Translations under genes and position numbers: made by a program | Shown here: positions 9,440 to 18,512 of the stretch, one piece after another | Layout: each line of letters begins with the position of its first letter | How positions within the stretch are numbered: position 1 is the first letter of the stretch | Origin: Piezodorus guildinii | Taxonomy: Eukaryota; Arthropoda; Insecta; Hemiptera; Pentatomidae | NCBI GenBank assembly: GCA_023052935.1 | Contig: CM041294.1 | Span: 24,322,641-24,386,640, forward strand | Direction of reading: 5' to 3' | Length of the DNA stretch: 64,000 nucleotides | Notes under the pieces: generated by a model | Databases searched by the model: none | Told to the model about the DNA's origin: nothing | Seen by the model: the letters and a program-made list of their open reading frames with translations, nothing else

Positions 9440-9880
9440 ATAATTTTTTTTACATATTTATTGATATTTACGACTGTATACAAAATACATAAGTATATAT
9501 GATGGACATATGGTTAACTGACATGAAATACATATAGAGACACACCCATTGGCAACACTCTAAAAATATTCTAGACTAGAAGGCCTCGGGGCCATCTTCT
9601 TTTCAGACGCCTCGAAGGATTATTAGGAATTGGAGAGGAAGACAGAATGGAAACCAGTGGATTAGGTAGGAATGGAGTTTTTCATGGAATGTATGATACC
9701 TGGTTCGGGCTAAATCAGTAACATATGAAGCATTAAGGTCTTTATAGATAAGTTTATTCGTGACAAAATATGGAGCATTGAGGATTTTGGATTGTAGGAT
9801 TGGATACGAGAGAAATTCGATGGTTTAATAGACCCCCATAGCTCTACTCTGTAGTCCAGATTGTTCTTATGATAGTCAAG
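9440..9880 (-). mobile_element. 5'-truncated Jockey-related LINE fragment
   Basis: On the minus strand the fragment encodes pieces of the Jockey ORF2 C-terminus: a Leu/Asn segment before the NPPRRLKR-type end, interrupted by stops and shifts. The 3' UTR begins near 9590 (GCCTCGGGGCCATCTTC) and reaches a T-rich stretch near 9447. It matches the same lineage as 13545-13945 and 30770-31261 rather than the intact element. Confidence 0.75.
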
Positions 9881-11599
9881 TAGATGAGCCTTTTGTAGTT
9901 AAGAGGAAGCTTTGACCGTTTGTCCAGTAAGTGTTGAAGTAGCCGAAAACGGCGAGCGTTTCCTGTCGTTTCAGTCCCGTATGAGGTCTCTTAAAATTAG
10001 ACACGTTTTGTGCCTCATCACTTGGTTTAAATCCTCAAACCGCATAATTTCTTCATCCAACTTTCTTTACCTTTCACCAGCGATGGTAATGTACCGCGCA
10101 ACACACGTTTTGATATTAATATGTTTTGTTCTCTTATTTGCAGCAATCAGCATTTAATTAATTACAGGAGCGATTTAGCAATTGTTTATAAATTAACATA
10201 CATTTTAAAATTATTTCCTTGTGCAAATACATAAGCATTTAAACTTTTTTTACTCAAATTGCACTTCTGACTTTCTTCCTTCAGTCATTTCTGGAGGGAG
10301 AAATAAGTACCGTTACCATAGCACGAACTCGTCCTCAGCGATTCCTAGTTGTTTGCTTATGGTATCTTGTGTGCTCGAGCTATCTCGCAATGAGATTGAC
10401 AAGTTAAATATCGTTGACCGATATATTAATCACACTTCCTTTACTCACGCCCTCTCTGGATTTATAAAGCGGCTGTATTTGTCCCGGTTCGGAAAGAAAA
10501 AAAAACTGCTAACCCTGTTGGAACTGTAGAGGACAACTTTCACTGTTTTCTCCAACTCCCATTATTTTCCAGCTCTATAAAATTGTTTTTTGCTTCCGTT
10601 CTTCGATATTTTCGTAGGTTTGGCTGACCGGTCCCAAATATTTCCAGTGGATGTCCAAGATGTCAATACAAGTTAAACGCGTCTGTTATTCTGGATACTT
10701 AAATGGCTAATTAACCTTTAATTGTTTTATGTAATTCACAACCTGTCTTCTTGTGTTATTATCTTATCTTTTATTCAGGCATTAGATTTAGTATAGTTAA
10801 AGAATATTGTGATAATGTTCGGACAAAAAATTAGCCCGTTCCACTGTCTTGTGAATACTCTCCCTTCAAACATCCTAATGCTCCTTCCCTATTATCTTTT
10901 AAATCCTCCTTTTTCAATACTTCCTTTCTCTTCAGACAGATTTTAGCTAATTTTTATTATGTCAACTTATGTAAGGTGAATTTGATTTTATTGCACTTAC
11001 TTTAATGAGATGTAAAAGTTACATTTTATGTTTATTCTTATTTATTTATTTCTTTAATTTGTAAATAGTGATGGTACTATGACTCTTTTTTTTTTTTCAT
11101 TGTTTTGTTATTTAATTGTAGTTATATATTGTTTTTGGCCAGTTATAATTTATTATTTTGTTCATAATTGTTATTCTTAAGGACATTGTCCCAGAATAAG
11201 TTTTTTTTTTTTTCTATTTATATTTCTATCTCGTACTTTTATCATTATGTTCGACTTAGTTGATTTATAATATAAAGATAAAATACGATTGCTATTTAAA
11301 AAAATAAAATAATAATAATAAAAATAAGACGATAAAAAAGTTGATTTGTATATTCAAGTCACAAATTATAATAGATGTAATTCCATTTAAAATCGGTTAT
11401 TATTGAAGATAGAGAAAAATCGAAGACTTTAGAGAAAAAGCAACAGCTTATAAAAGATAACTCGGTTATTATTGTTGAAAGAAAAAAAAAATGTAAGGTT
11501 TTCTGGAATCAGAAAATTTTATTTGAATTATTTGAATGAAAATCGAAAGATAAAATAATAGGCAATACTAACCCAGTTTAGTATAAATGCTTTTTGTTT
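9881..11599. other. AT-rich region without recognised genes
   Basis: No coding signal is convincing on either strand. Weak long frames at 9912-10157 and 10221-10529 have ordinary random composition. The part 10845-11290 has T-rich and polyadenylation-like stretches that could be an old LINE tail. Confidence 0.4.
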
Positions 11600-11870
11600 A
11601 TTATTTTCAATAATGAACCTCTGTAATCGACCAATAAAAAATTACCCTCTTCAAAATTTGAAATCTTGAAACGTAAGATGCGTAGAACCCGAATAACGAA
11701 TAAAAAAAAAATCCGTTTGTCCTAATTAATAAATAAATAAATACCAAAAAATATTTTGGCTTTTAGTGGTATTTTATAAGGAATTAAAGGTTTCACAAAA
11801 TGAAAAAAGAATCATTTAAATTGGTCCAGAACTAGCAGAGATATTGCCTTTTATATTACTTAATCGCCCA
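11600..11870 (+). repeat. Dispersed repeat 'family C', copy 1
   Basis: This stretch resembles 15955-16172 plus 17003-17110. Shared phrases include AATGAACCTCTGTAATCGAC, ACCCGAATAACGAATAA followed by AAAATCCGT, and a later AATGAAAAAAGAATCATTTAAA. Here the repeat lacks the Transib-like insertion. Class unknown. Confidence 0.5.
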
Positions 11871-12739
11871 TCTACAGCTTTATAAACAGTTATACACTAA
11901 TATTGTTATTTGAAAATAATAAGTGCATCCCGAATTTATATGTAAAGATATTAGGGCACTGTTAAAATTGGTTAATTTTCGACTAGGACTGGAGGCTAGT
12001 AAGAATATTGAATTCTTATTTTATTTTAAAAATCATATTGAGTAGTTTTGTTTTAAACTTTTTGTTATTATTTTGCTGTGGTATTTTGCGTTTTCTTCAC
12101 ACTTTGAATCATACATTTATATTATTATTAAAACAAAAATAATATGAATAATAAGTGAAAGAGGGACAGCTTATTTAAATATCCAATGTTAAGAAATTAC
12201 AATATATAATAAATAATTCACATTATTTTCATAGGCTTTGGTTAATTGCTTGCGACCCTGGTACCACATAAAGAATTATTTTATAATTTAACTTGCGTTT
12301 TAAAAGTACTAACGTTACGAGGATACCCAAGTTTTTAAAATTTCCTTTATCATTTCTTTAATCCAAAGTGAATATTAATGGTACATATTCTAATAAGAAA
12401 TAATAGCAGTTGTAACTTATGTTATTTTATTGTTAAATCAGTTACTGAAAGATTATTTATTTTTATATTTTTTTTTAAACATGGTATATTATAACTAGAA
12501 AATAGTCTTTGGTTTTCACAATAAGCTTTACCTGACCTTCATTTTCATATCTTTAATTGCAGGTTTTCGAAATCAGTTTACGTCTTCTTATCTTCACGAA
12601 TTTAATCTATAAATCCCTCTGCATTAACGAAATCCAGCTTTATAGATCCACTTTATTACTTAATACCTCCATGATTATCCCATAAATAAAATAATCAATA
12701 GAGATTTTGATAATTCCATTTGTCGCTGATTCCGTCCGA
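11871..12739. other. AT-rich region, nothing recognised
   Basis: No coding, RNA or repeat signal that I can support. Confidence 0.4.
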
Positions 12740-12890
12740 AATAGATCCTCATCCTCAACAGCACACCCACACTGATTCAACTCCTTTCTAAAATTGTGTG
12801 CCAATTGATTACCGATACTTCTCGGGGGCGTCTGAAAATATAACGGCCTCGAGACCTTGTAATATTGAAATGATGTTAGGGTATTATTAA
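12740..12890 (+). mobile_element. Short LINE ORF2/3' UTR fragment, Jockey-related
   Basis: Contains the end-of-ORF2 phrase (...GGGGGCGTCTGAAAATATAA) and the 3' UTR phrase CGGCCTCGAGACCTTGTA, both shared with the better preserved fragments at 13545 and 31080. Old and broken. Confidence 0.55.
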
Positions 12891-12962
12891 ATAGCCTTTT
12901 ATAAGATAATAATATGAGAGAACTTTAGAGATAGTTAAGTAGCTTGTTTATTATATATTATA

Positions 12963-13185
12963 TCTGTGGATAAGTGGTTAAGTCAAAATCTCTCATTTTA
13001 CAGGTGAGCGACTTAAACTTTACGTGAATACCCAAAATACAGTTATAACATACAGCTTTCTTTCCACCTGAAATTTCTTGCACCAATTTACCAGGACGTG
13101 GGGAGACGGTCTGAGAGAGTGATACGTGGAGTTAACTCATTTTTGATATAACTCGAGTTATCCAGTTTTTCACGACCGCCACAGA
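12963..13185. mobile_element. 250-bp TIR element 'family D' (MITE-like), copy 1
   Basis: This matches 31422-31670 along its whole length (phrases AGTGGTTAAGTCAAAATCT, GAGCGACTTAAA, GACGGTCTGAG and ACTCATTTTTGAT). The right end CACGACCGCCACAGA is the inverse of the left terminus of the second copy, TCTGTGACGGTCGTGAA. The left terminus of this copy lost about 9 bp. It has no ORF. Confidence 0.7.
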
Positions 13186-13544
13186 TATGTTAATTATATT
13201 TTTGTTGCAACTTTAGTGATAAACAATTTAAGTAAACGTGGGGCAAAGAAAGATTACATGTTATGTAATAGTAGAGTATAACCTAATAAATAATTAATTT
13301 TTATTACAATTAAAAGTTTTTTGAACGAATAATTGTATTGTTAGGTTCCTTTAATTAAAATGGTTCATTTTCATTCAACTCATCTTATTTTCTTATTTTT
13401 TTCTCCCTACGTTTCGGCTTTTTGCCATTTTCAAGGGATCTTTTTATATTCCATCATACACCCATATAAATATGTATTTTGTCACAATTTAAAAAATTAA
13501 ACTATTATAGGCTGACTAGCCCTGTCCTGGGTGTTATCATCCAC
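13186..13544. other. AT-rich stretch with one retroelement-like motif at 13400-13440
   Basis: The minus strand at 13405-13433 reads CTTGAAAATGGC, a short loop, then GCCGAAACGTAG. This resembles the conserved hairpin-plus-GAAAC motif found at 18275-18320. The rest shows nothing. Confidence 0.4.
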
Positions 13545-13945
13545 TGGTCCATCCAAGCCTCTACTAAATAATCGAATTCTTCTCGTATCCAATCCCTGCA
13601 GTCCAAAATCCTTCTTAAAATCCTCAATGCTCCTTACTTTGTCACGAACAAACTCATCCATAAAGACCTTAATGTCCCATATGTTGCTGATTTGGCCCGT
13701 ACGAGGTATCAATCCTTCCATGACAAACTCCATTCCCACCCTAATCCTTTCGTTTCAATCCTTTCTTCCTCTTCAATTCCTAAAATCCTCCGAGGCGTCT
13801 GAAAAGGAGATGGCCCCTGGACCTTATAGTTTAGAATATTTTCAGAGTTCTTCCATTGGGAAGCTTCTCTACGTGTGTTTCATGCCTTTTTATATTTCAT
13901 TCAAATCTACTTGTTATACATTTGTAAATTCCAATAAATAAATAT
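13545..13945 (+). mobile_element. 5'-truncated Jockey-related LINE fragment
   Basis: Plus strand, C-terminal ORF2 of a Jockey-type LINE: the frame reads like RIQSLQSKILLKILNAPYFV followed by a NLLIPF/DLAR-like segment, and ends near 13800 with a LRRLKR-like end. Stops and shifts break it. The 3' UTR runs to an (AATA)n tail at about 13930-13950. Confidence 0.75.
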
Positions 13946-14599
13946 AAATAAAATTTATGTTAAGGAATTCGATATTGAAACTTTAGGCCGCCCTCTCCAA
14001 TACCCGGATCATTTGTTGTACCAGCCATATTGCCTCCGTTCTTAGCCTGACAGGTTTATGACTAAGTCATTAGGTCCCCGTAATGTACCTGGAATGTTAT
14101 CCTCATTCCCTACGTTTCCGTAATTTTTTTAATGGCAACATTTATTTTCTTGTAAATCTTCTGCAGTAAGACACCTTGTACCTCCCTAAGGATTCCCTTC
14201 TATCCGACAATGACTTCAGTAGTATCGTGAAGCGCACGACGCCTAGCCAAGGCGAATGAATCGGGACGCATTACCATCACCCGTCGACCTCGACCGCCGC
14301 ACAATGGCCGACTTCTTTTTTTTTTTTTTCCCCGATTCCTACTGTTACCATTTGCGCCTCGCAGCCTATCATAATAGTAGCTAATAATTATCCTACCTCT
14401 TTGTCGAAGGATAACGAAGCGTTAGATTCGTCACACCGCTTTCCATATCGGGTTCAGTCCATTACTTGGAACTTGTTATCTTTTTACGTCTGTTTGATAG
14501 CAATTGTCGGACAAAAGAACATTTCGCTTAAAATTAGGACAGATAAATAATGAGAATTCTTCATATTTTATAACGATTTTTCATTTATTGTATCATTTT
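13946..14599. other. Unassigned, moderately GC-rich stretch
   Basis: The part 14180-14315 is richer in CpG than its surroundings and could be a conserved or regulatory element. No coding frame or repeat match is seen. Confidence 0.35.
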
Positions 14600-14765
14600 T
14601 TTTTTTTTTTTTTATTTATTTATAGTAATTTACATCTGTACTAAAGAATACAATAAGTAAATATGTAGAATGAAAATAAAAAGTCATGAAAATGGTAGTA
14701 GCACTTCACTAACTATTTTAAGACAGTAGGTTCTGAGGCCACCTTCTTTTCAGTCGCTATGGAGT
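14600..14765 (-). mobile_element. Jockey-related LINE 3' UTR fragment
   Basis: Starts at a T tract (poly(A) of the minus strand). It carries the 3' UTR phrase TACTAAAGAATACAATAAGT and GAGGCCACCTTCTTTTCAGT, shared with 15455-15835. Only the last 160 bp survive. Confidence 0.75.
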
Positions 14766-15130
14766 TTCATTTCATTTCATTTTTTTTTTTTCACCGATTA
14801 ATTTCCTCAAGGTCTAGTATAAAACCTTTAAATTTTATTGAAAAGGAATCAAGAGTCGTGAAAAATGACGTTTAACCACCGTCAATCAGATTATTTTCTG
14901 TAATTTTGGTGTTTTATTTTTTGTTAAATTTTATGATTATTTTCAAATAATAGTAGAGGAAGGAAGAAATTTGAAATATTATCCACATTAAAAAAAAATT
15001 CAATTTTTTAGTGTTAATCAAGTTTTCCGAGTCGATGACTTTATTGAAAACAAGATTTCAAATTATTAAAAATGAATCAACTTAGACCCTTTACAATTAA
15101 ATTTATGTCAATAGAAATAAGAGAAAAGGG
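14766..15130. other. AT-rich spacer
   Basis: Nothing recognised. Confidence 0.4.
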
Positions 15131-15140
15131 CAAAACATTT

Positions 15141-15389
15141 TTTTTTTTTTTTTTTTTTTTTTTATTGAGAAATATTACAATTTGTTGCATAATGAACAGT
15201 AGTAATAGAGATGTAGTACACATTCATACAATATATACAGCCAATAATGATAAAGTCAATTTACATAAAATCGGAAATAAATAAATTCAAATATATACAA
15301 AAAAAAAGCAACAAGAAACAAATCAAAACAACAACCTGTAGTAGAGATAAATACAAGTTGGGAAATAAATAAAAATCATACAAGCATAC
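15141..15389 (-). mobile_element. Truncated copy of the intact Jockey family with target-site duplication
   Basis: A poly(T) run followed by TATTGAGAAATATTACAATT and the rest of the 3' UTR matches positions 2219-2450 of the intact element. The 10-bp word CAAAACATTT stands at 15131-15140 and again at 15390-15399, flanking the insert. Only the 3' UTR was copied, so this is a strongly 5'-truncated insertion. Confidence 0.88.
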
Positions 15390-15454
15390 CAAAACATTTG
15401 ATGTTCAAATTTTATTCAACGTCAATATTTCGTTCCCATAGTTTTTTTAAATTT

Positions 15455-15835
15455 ATTTATAGTAATTTACAACTGTACTAAAGAATACAATAAGTAAATG
15501 TGTAGTATGAAAATAAAAAGTAATGAAAATGTCTTGAGAAAGAACTACCCAGTGGTAGCACTTCACTAACTATTTTAAGACAGTGGGTCCCGAGGCCACC
15601 TTCTTTTCAGTCGCCTTGGAGGGTTATCAGGGATATCTGAGGAAGATAAATTACGGACAAGTTGGTTTGTATGGGAAGAGAGTTTAGAATGAAAAGAGGT
15701 GTACCTATCACGGGCTATGTCTGCAACAAATAAGATGTTTAGGTCATTATGGAGGAGTTGATTTGTGACAAAATAAGGAGCATTTGGATTTCGCGAAGGA
15801 TTTTGGATTGTAAGGACTGGATGCGGGCATTTTAT
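15455..15835 (-). mobile_element. 5'-truncated Jockey-related LINE fragment
   Basis: The minus-strand frame up to 15847 reads IQNPSRNPNAPYFVTNQLLH, then NLSSSDIPDNPPRRLKRRW, the C-terminal end of ORF2, followed by a 3' UTR. Flanking words TTTTTAAATT near 15444 and 15833 may be the target-site duplication. Confidence 0.8.
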
Positions 15836-15954
15836 TTTTAAATTCACTTTAGAGAATGACCTTCTGACCTTTAAAGATTGAACTGGTTGGTATCTTAAAT
15901 ATCTATACCAAAATATTAACTAAAATTTTATTATATTTTCATACTTTTGATTTA

Positions 15955-16172
15955 TTATTATTCAATAATAAACCTTTGTAATCGACTAAAAAAATAAAAA
16001 TTTATCCTCCTCTCCTCTCATAATTTGAGGTCTTACGTTTCAAGGTAGTAGTGGCATTTGTCCAATTTTTCTTGAATATTAATTTTTAGTGTTGCTGCTG
16101 TGATTAATTTTATCGCTGTACATAAGTTATTAACTCGAATAATGAATAATAACAAAATCCGTCTGTCCGCGG
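15955..16172 (+). repeat. Dispersed repeat 'family C', copy 2, left half
   Basis: Similar to 11600-11720. It contains an 82-bp unit (16050-16132) that is repeated directly at 17123-17203. It is split from its right half by the Transib-like element. Confidence 0.5.
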
Positions 16173-17002
16173 CACAGTGGGCAATATGACCGTTTTAGGT
16201 GGACAAAATTCTGAAACTTGTCTATATTTAACCTCTGGAGTCCCAGATTACGGAAAAAAATATTTTAAAAAATTATGAAAAGTAATTAATTTTTTTACAC
16301 GTTTAGCGAGCGCACCGTGGTCAAACATCAAGTGTATTTACTAAAATCTAAAACTCCCCTGTATTTTACGTTTGAACTCCCAGAATACGGGAAAAAACAA
16401 TACAAAAAATCTAATTCTGACTCGGAGTTGCTAAAATCTGCTAATAGATGTATTTTATATGGTTTAGGAAATTCTTGAAATTATTGATCGTAAAATTTTT
16501 GATTCGGAGTGTTGTCTCTGAAAAAAATTATGTATCGCCCAAGACGCAAAAAATCGCAACATTTTTTTGTAATATCTAGAGACTAGAAGGGTTGATAAAA
16601 CAAACAAATCCTTGGGTTAACTTGGGGTTATATAGTTTTTCGTTATTGAATAAGAGCGTACATTTACAAATTGCTAAGTCAACTCTACAGGGGAGATTGC
16701 AATTTATATTCAACAACGAGTGTGAAAATATAATGTCTTACCTATCTTAGCAATGCCCATTGTTAAATAAAAGGAAAACGACTTTGCTCTAAATACACCT
16801 TAAACAGAATAAATGACCATCGAAGAAATATAATCCCACTGTTGGTTATTAGGCGCTTGTGTGAACAGGAATGATTCATTCATTTACTATTTATTTGTAA
16901 ACACGGTATCGTGGGAAATATTAGTATTAATGGTCTTGCCAAATAATAATAAAAACTTGACTTGACTTTTGCCGACCTAAATTGGTGAATTAGCCCACTG
17001 TG
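16173..17002. mobile_element. Non-autonomous Transib-like element with RSS-like termini (candidate)
   Basis: Both ends begin with CACAGTGGGC. Over the first 38 bp about 29 positions match between the left end and the reverse complement of the right end. Each end is heptamer CACAGTG, 23 bp, then an A-rich nonamer (ACAAAATTC on the left, GCAAAAGTC on the right). That is the layout of Transib terminal repeats and of RAG 23-RSS sites. The 830-bp interior has no ORF, so it would need a transposase in trans. A clear 5-bp target-site duplication is not visible: the flanks are CGCGG and TGCCG. It interrupts the family C repeat. Confidence 0.65.
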
Positions 17003-17205
17003 TGCCGTACGTATTTATACCTACCAGTCTAATCGATAGAACATTAAATTCCTTACAAAACGAAAAAATAATCATTAAAATATGTTAAGAAATATCAGAG
17101 ATAATAGCGTTTTGAACTTAGCAGTGGCATTATGCTAATTTTTCTTGAATATTAATTGATAGTGTTGCTACTATGATTAATTTATCGCTATACATAAGTT
17201 AATTG
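17003..17205 (+). repeat. Family C repeat, right half
   Basis: Contains ATTAAATTCCTTACAAAACG, related to the stretch at about 11777-11800, and the second 82-bp direct unit (17123-17203). Confidence 0.45.
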
Positions 17206-18211
17206 CCTAAATAGCTGTATGATTTGTTATATCTTCATATATTTTTTTTGTAAATAACGAAGCATTGTCTTATAATTTGCAGTGCATTTATCTTTCTGTT
17301 TTAGTCGCATCCACTCCCTCTCCCTTTGGTGTAAAAATAGCAAAACTCCTTACAAGAAAGTACTGAAGGAATTCACTAACTCACTATAGTCAGATTTCTT
17401 CGCACGATTCCATTCAACGTGTCCCCGACATGAATGTTACATGACTATTCTCGACTTAATGTCGTAAATTTAAATTTTAAATCCGTTCCCAGTAAGTGGA
17501 ATAAGCATAAGCGTCACGAAGGGATTGCTATTGCCGCTACCTGGAAAGATGCAATGTTCTTCTGATTGTTGTGTAATTAGGGGACGATACATTCGTCATA
17601 TTTTTTTTATCGGATGAATGGTTCTTATCTGCGCTGATAGATTCCGCGGTGGAGACATTTCTTCAGATCTTCTTTTATTGACCTTCCTGATGGGGATTTG
17701 GGATTTCTTTTATATCCCAAATTTAAAATTCATATTTCTTCAAATCATCGCATAGCATTAATCATAAGTATTCCGTCTTAAGTTGCCTCATTTTTATATT
17801 TATATCACAAATTCGATTTCATTATAGAAATTCTTACTTTAATTGTTTGTTTTTTTATTGTGTAGGTTTTTGTTTTAGATTTTTCCTACTGTTATAAAAC
17901 GGTAACTTAGGTTACAATAAACATTAACCCCTGTAAATATCACTTAAAAATAACATGTGATTGGCTCAATTACCACAACATGTATAAAGTTTGAAGTATG
18001 TGGCCAATTGCATAATATGAAAAATAAATAAAAATCTTAATCTAAAAAAAAAAAAATATATATAGTAAATATATGTTTCTGAATTTGTGAATAATTAGAA
18101 AAAAAAACTAAGTCGCACCTTCAATGCCACGAGAAAAACAAGTTGATATGTTTTAATTACAACACAAAAATAATAATTTTAATGTTTTCTTGAATAAATA
18201 TATGTTTTTAA
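17206..18211. other. Unassigned AT-rich region
   Basis: No coding frame or repeat match that I can support. Confidence 0.4.
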
Positions 18212-18228
18212 AATATAAATAGTTTTAT

Positions 18229-18402
18229 TATAGGTGGAATAGTCAGGAATCAGTCATTTTTTTGAATTTTTTTAATTTTGCCAACGTTTCGGCTCAAGCT
18301 TGTGAGCCTTTATCAGGGCATTACTGAGCCATGTCCAGTTTATGCTTGGACATTCCTGTCTATTCCACCTATAATAGTTCCTACAGTCGACTATACATCC
18401 TC
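18229..18402 (-). mobile_element. 174-bp insertion with 17-bp target-site duplication and hammerhead-like core (Penelope-like, candidate)
   Basis: The 17-bp word AATATAAATAGTTTTAT flanks the insert exactly (18212-18228 and 18403-18419). Near-terminal inverted repeats are TATAGGTGGAATAG and its complement near 18360-18373. On the minus strand the centre reads CTGATAA, a stem GGCTCA/TGAGCC with a 6-nt loop, then GAAAC, which is the arrangement of a hammerhead ribozyme core. Two features deviate: the normally invariant G of CUGAUGA is A, and an extra A precedes stem II. Penelope-like elements are known to carry hammerhead motifs in their terminal repeats. Confidence 0.55.
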
Positions 18403-18445
18403 AATATAAATAGTTTTATCTACATACATACGGGCATTAATCAAT

Positions 18446-18446
<1 letters not shown>

Positions 18447-18511
<65 letters not shown>
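18447..18511. repeat. 65-nt poly(T) run
   Basis: Uninterrupted T run, the longest in the window. It may be the poly(A) of a minus-strand retroposon, but the sequence to its right matches no element seen here. Confidence 0.9.

Positions 18512-18512
<1 letters not shown>

Noticed and set aside
16173..16180. Chance occurrence of CACAGTG
   Set aside because: Rejected as chance because the match extends over about 29 of 38 positions at both ends in inverted orientation with the same 23-bp spacing.
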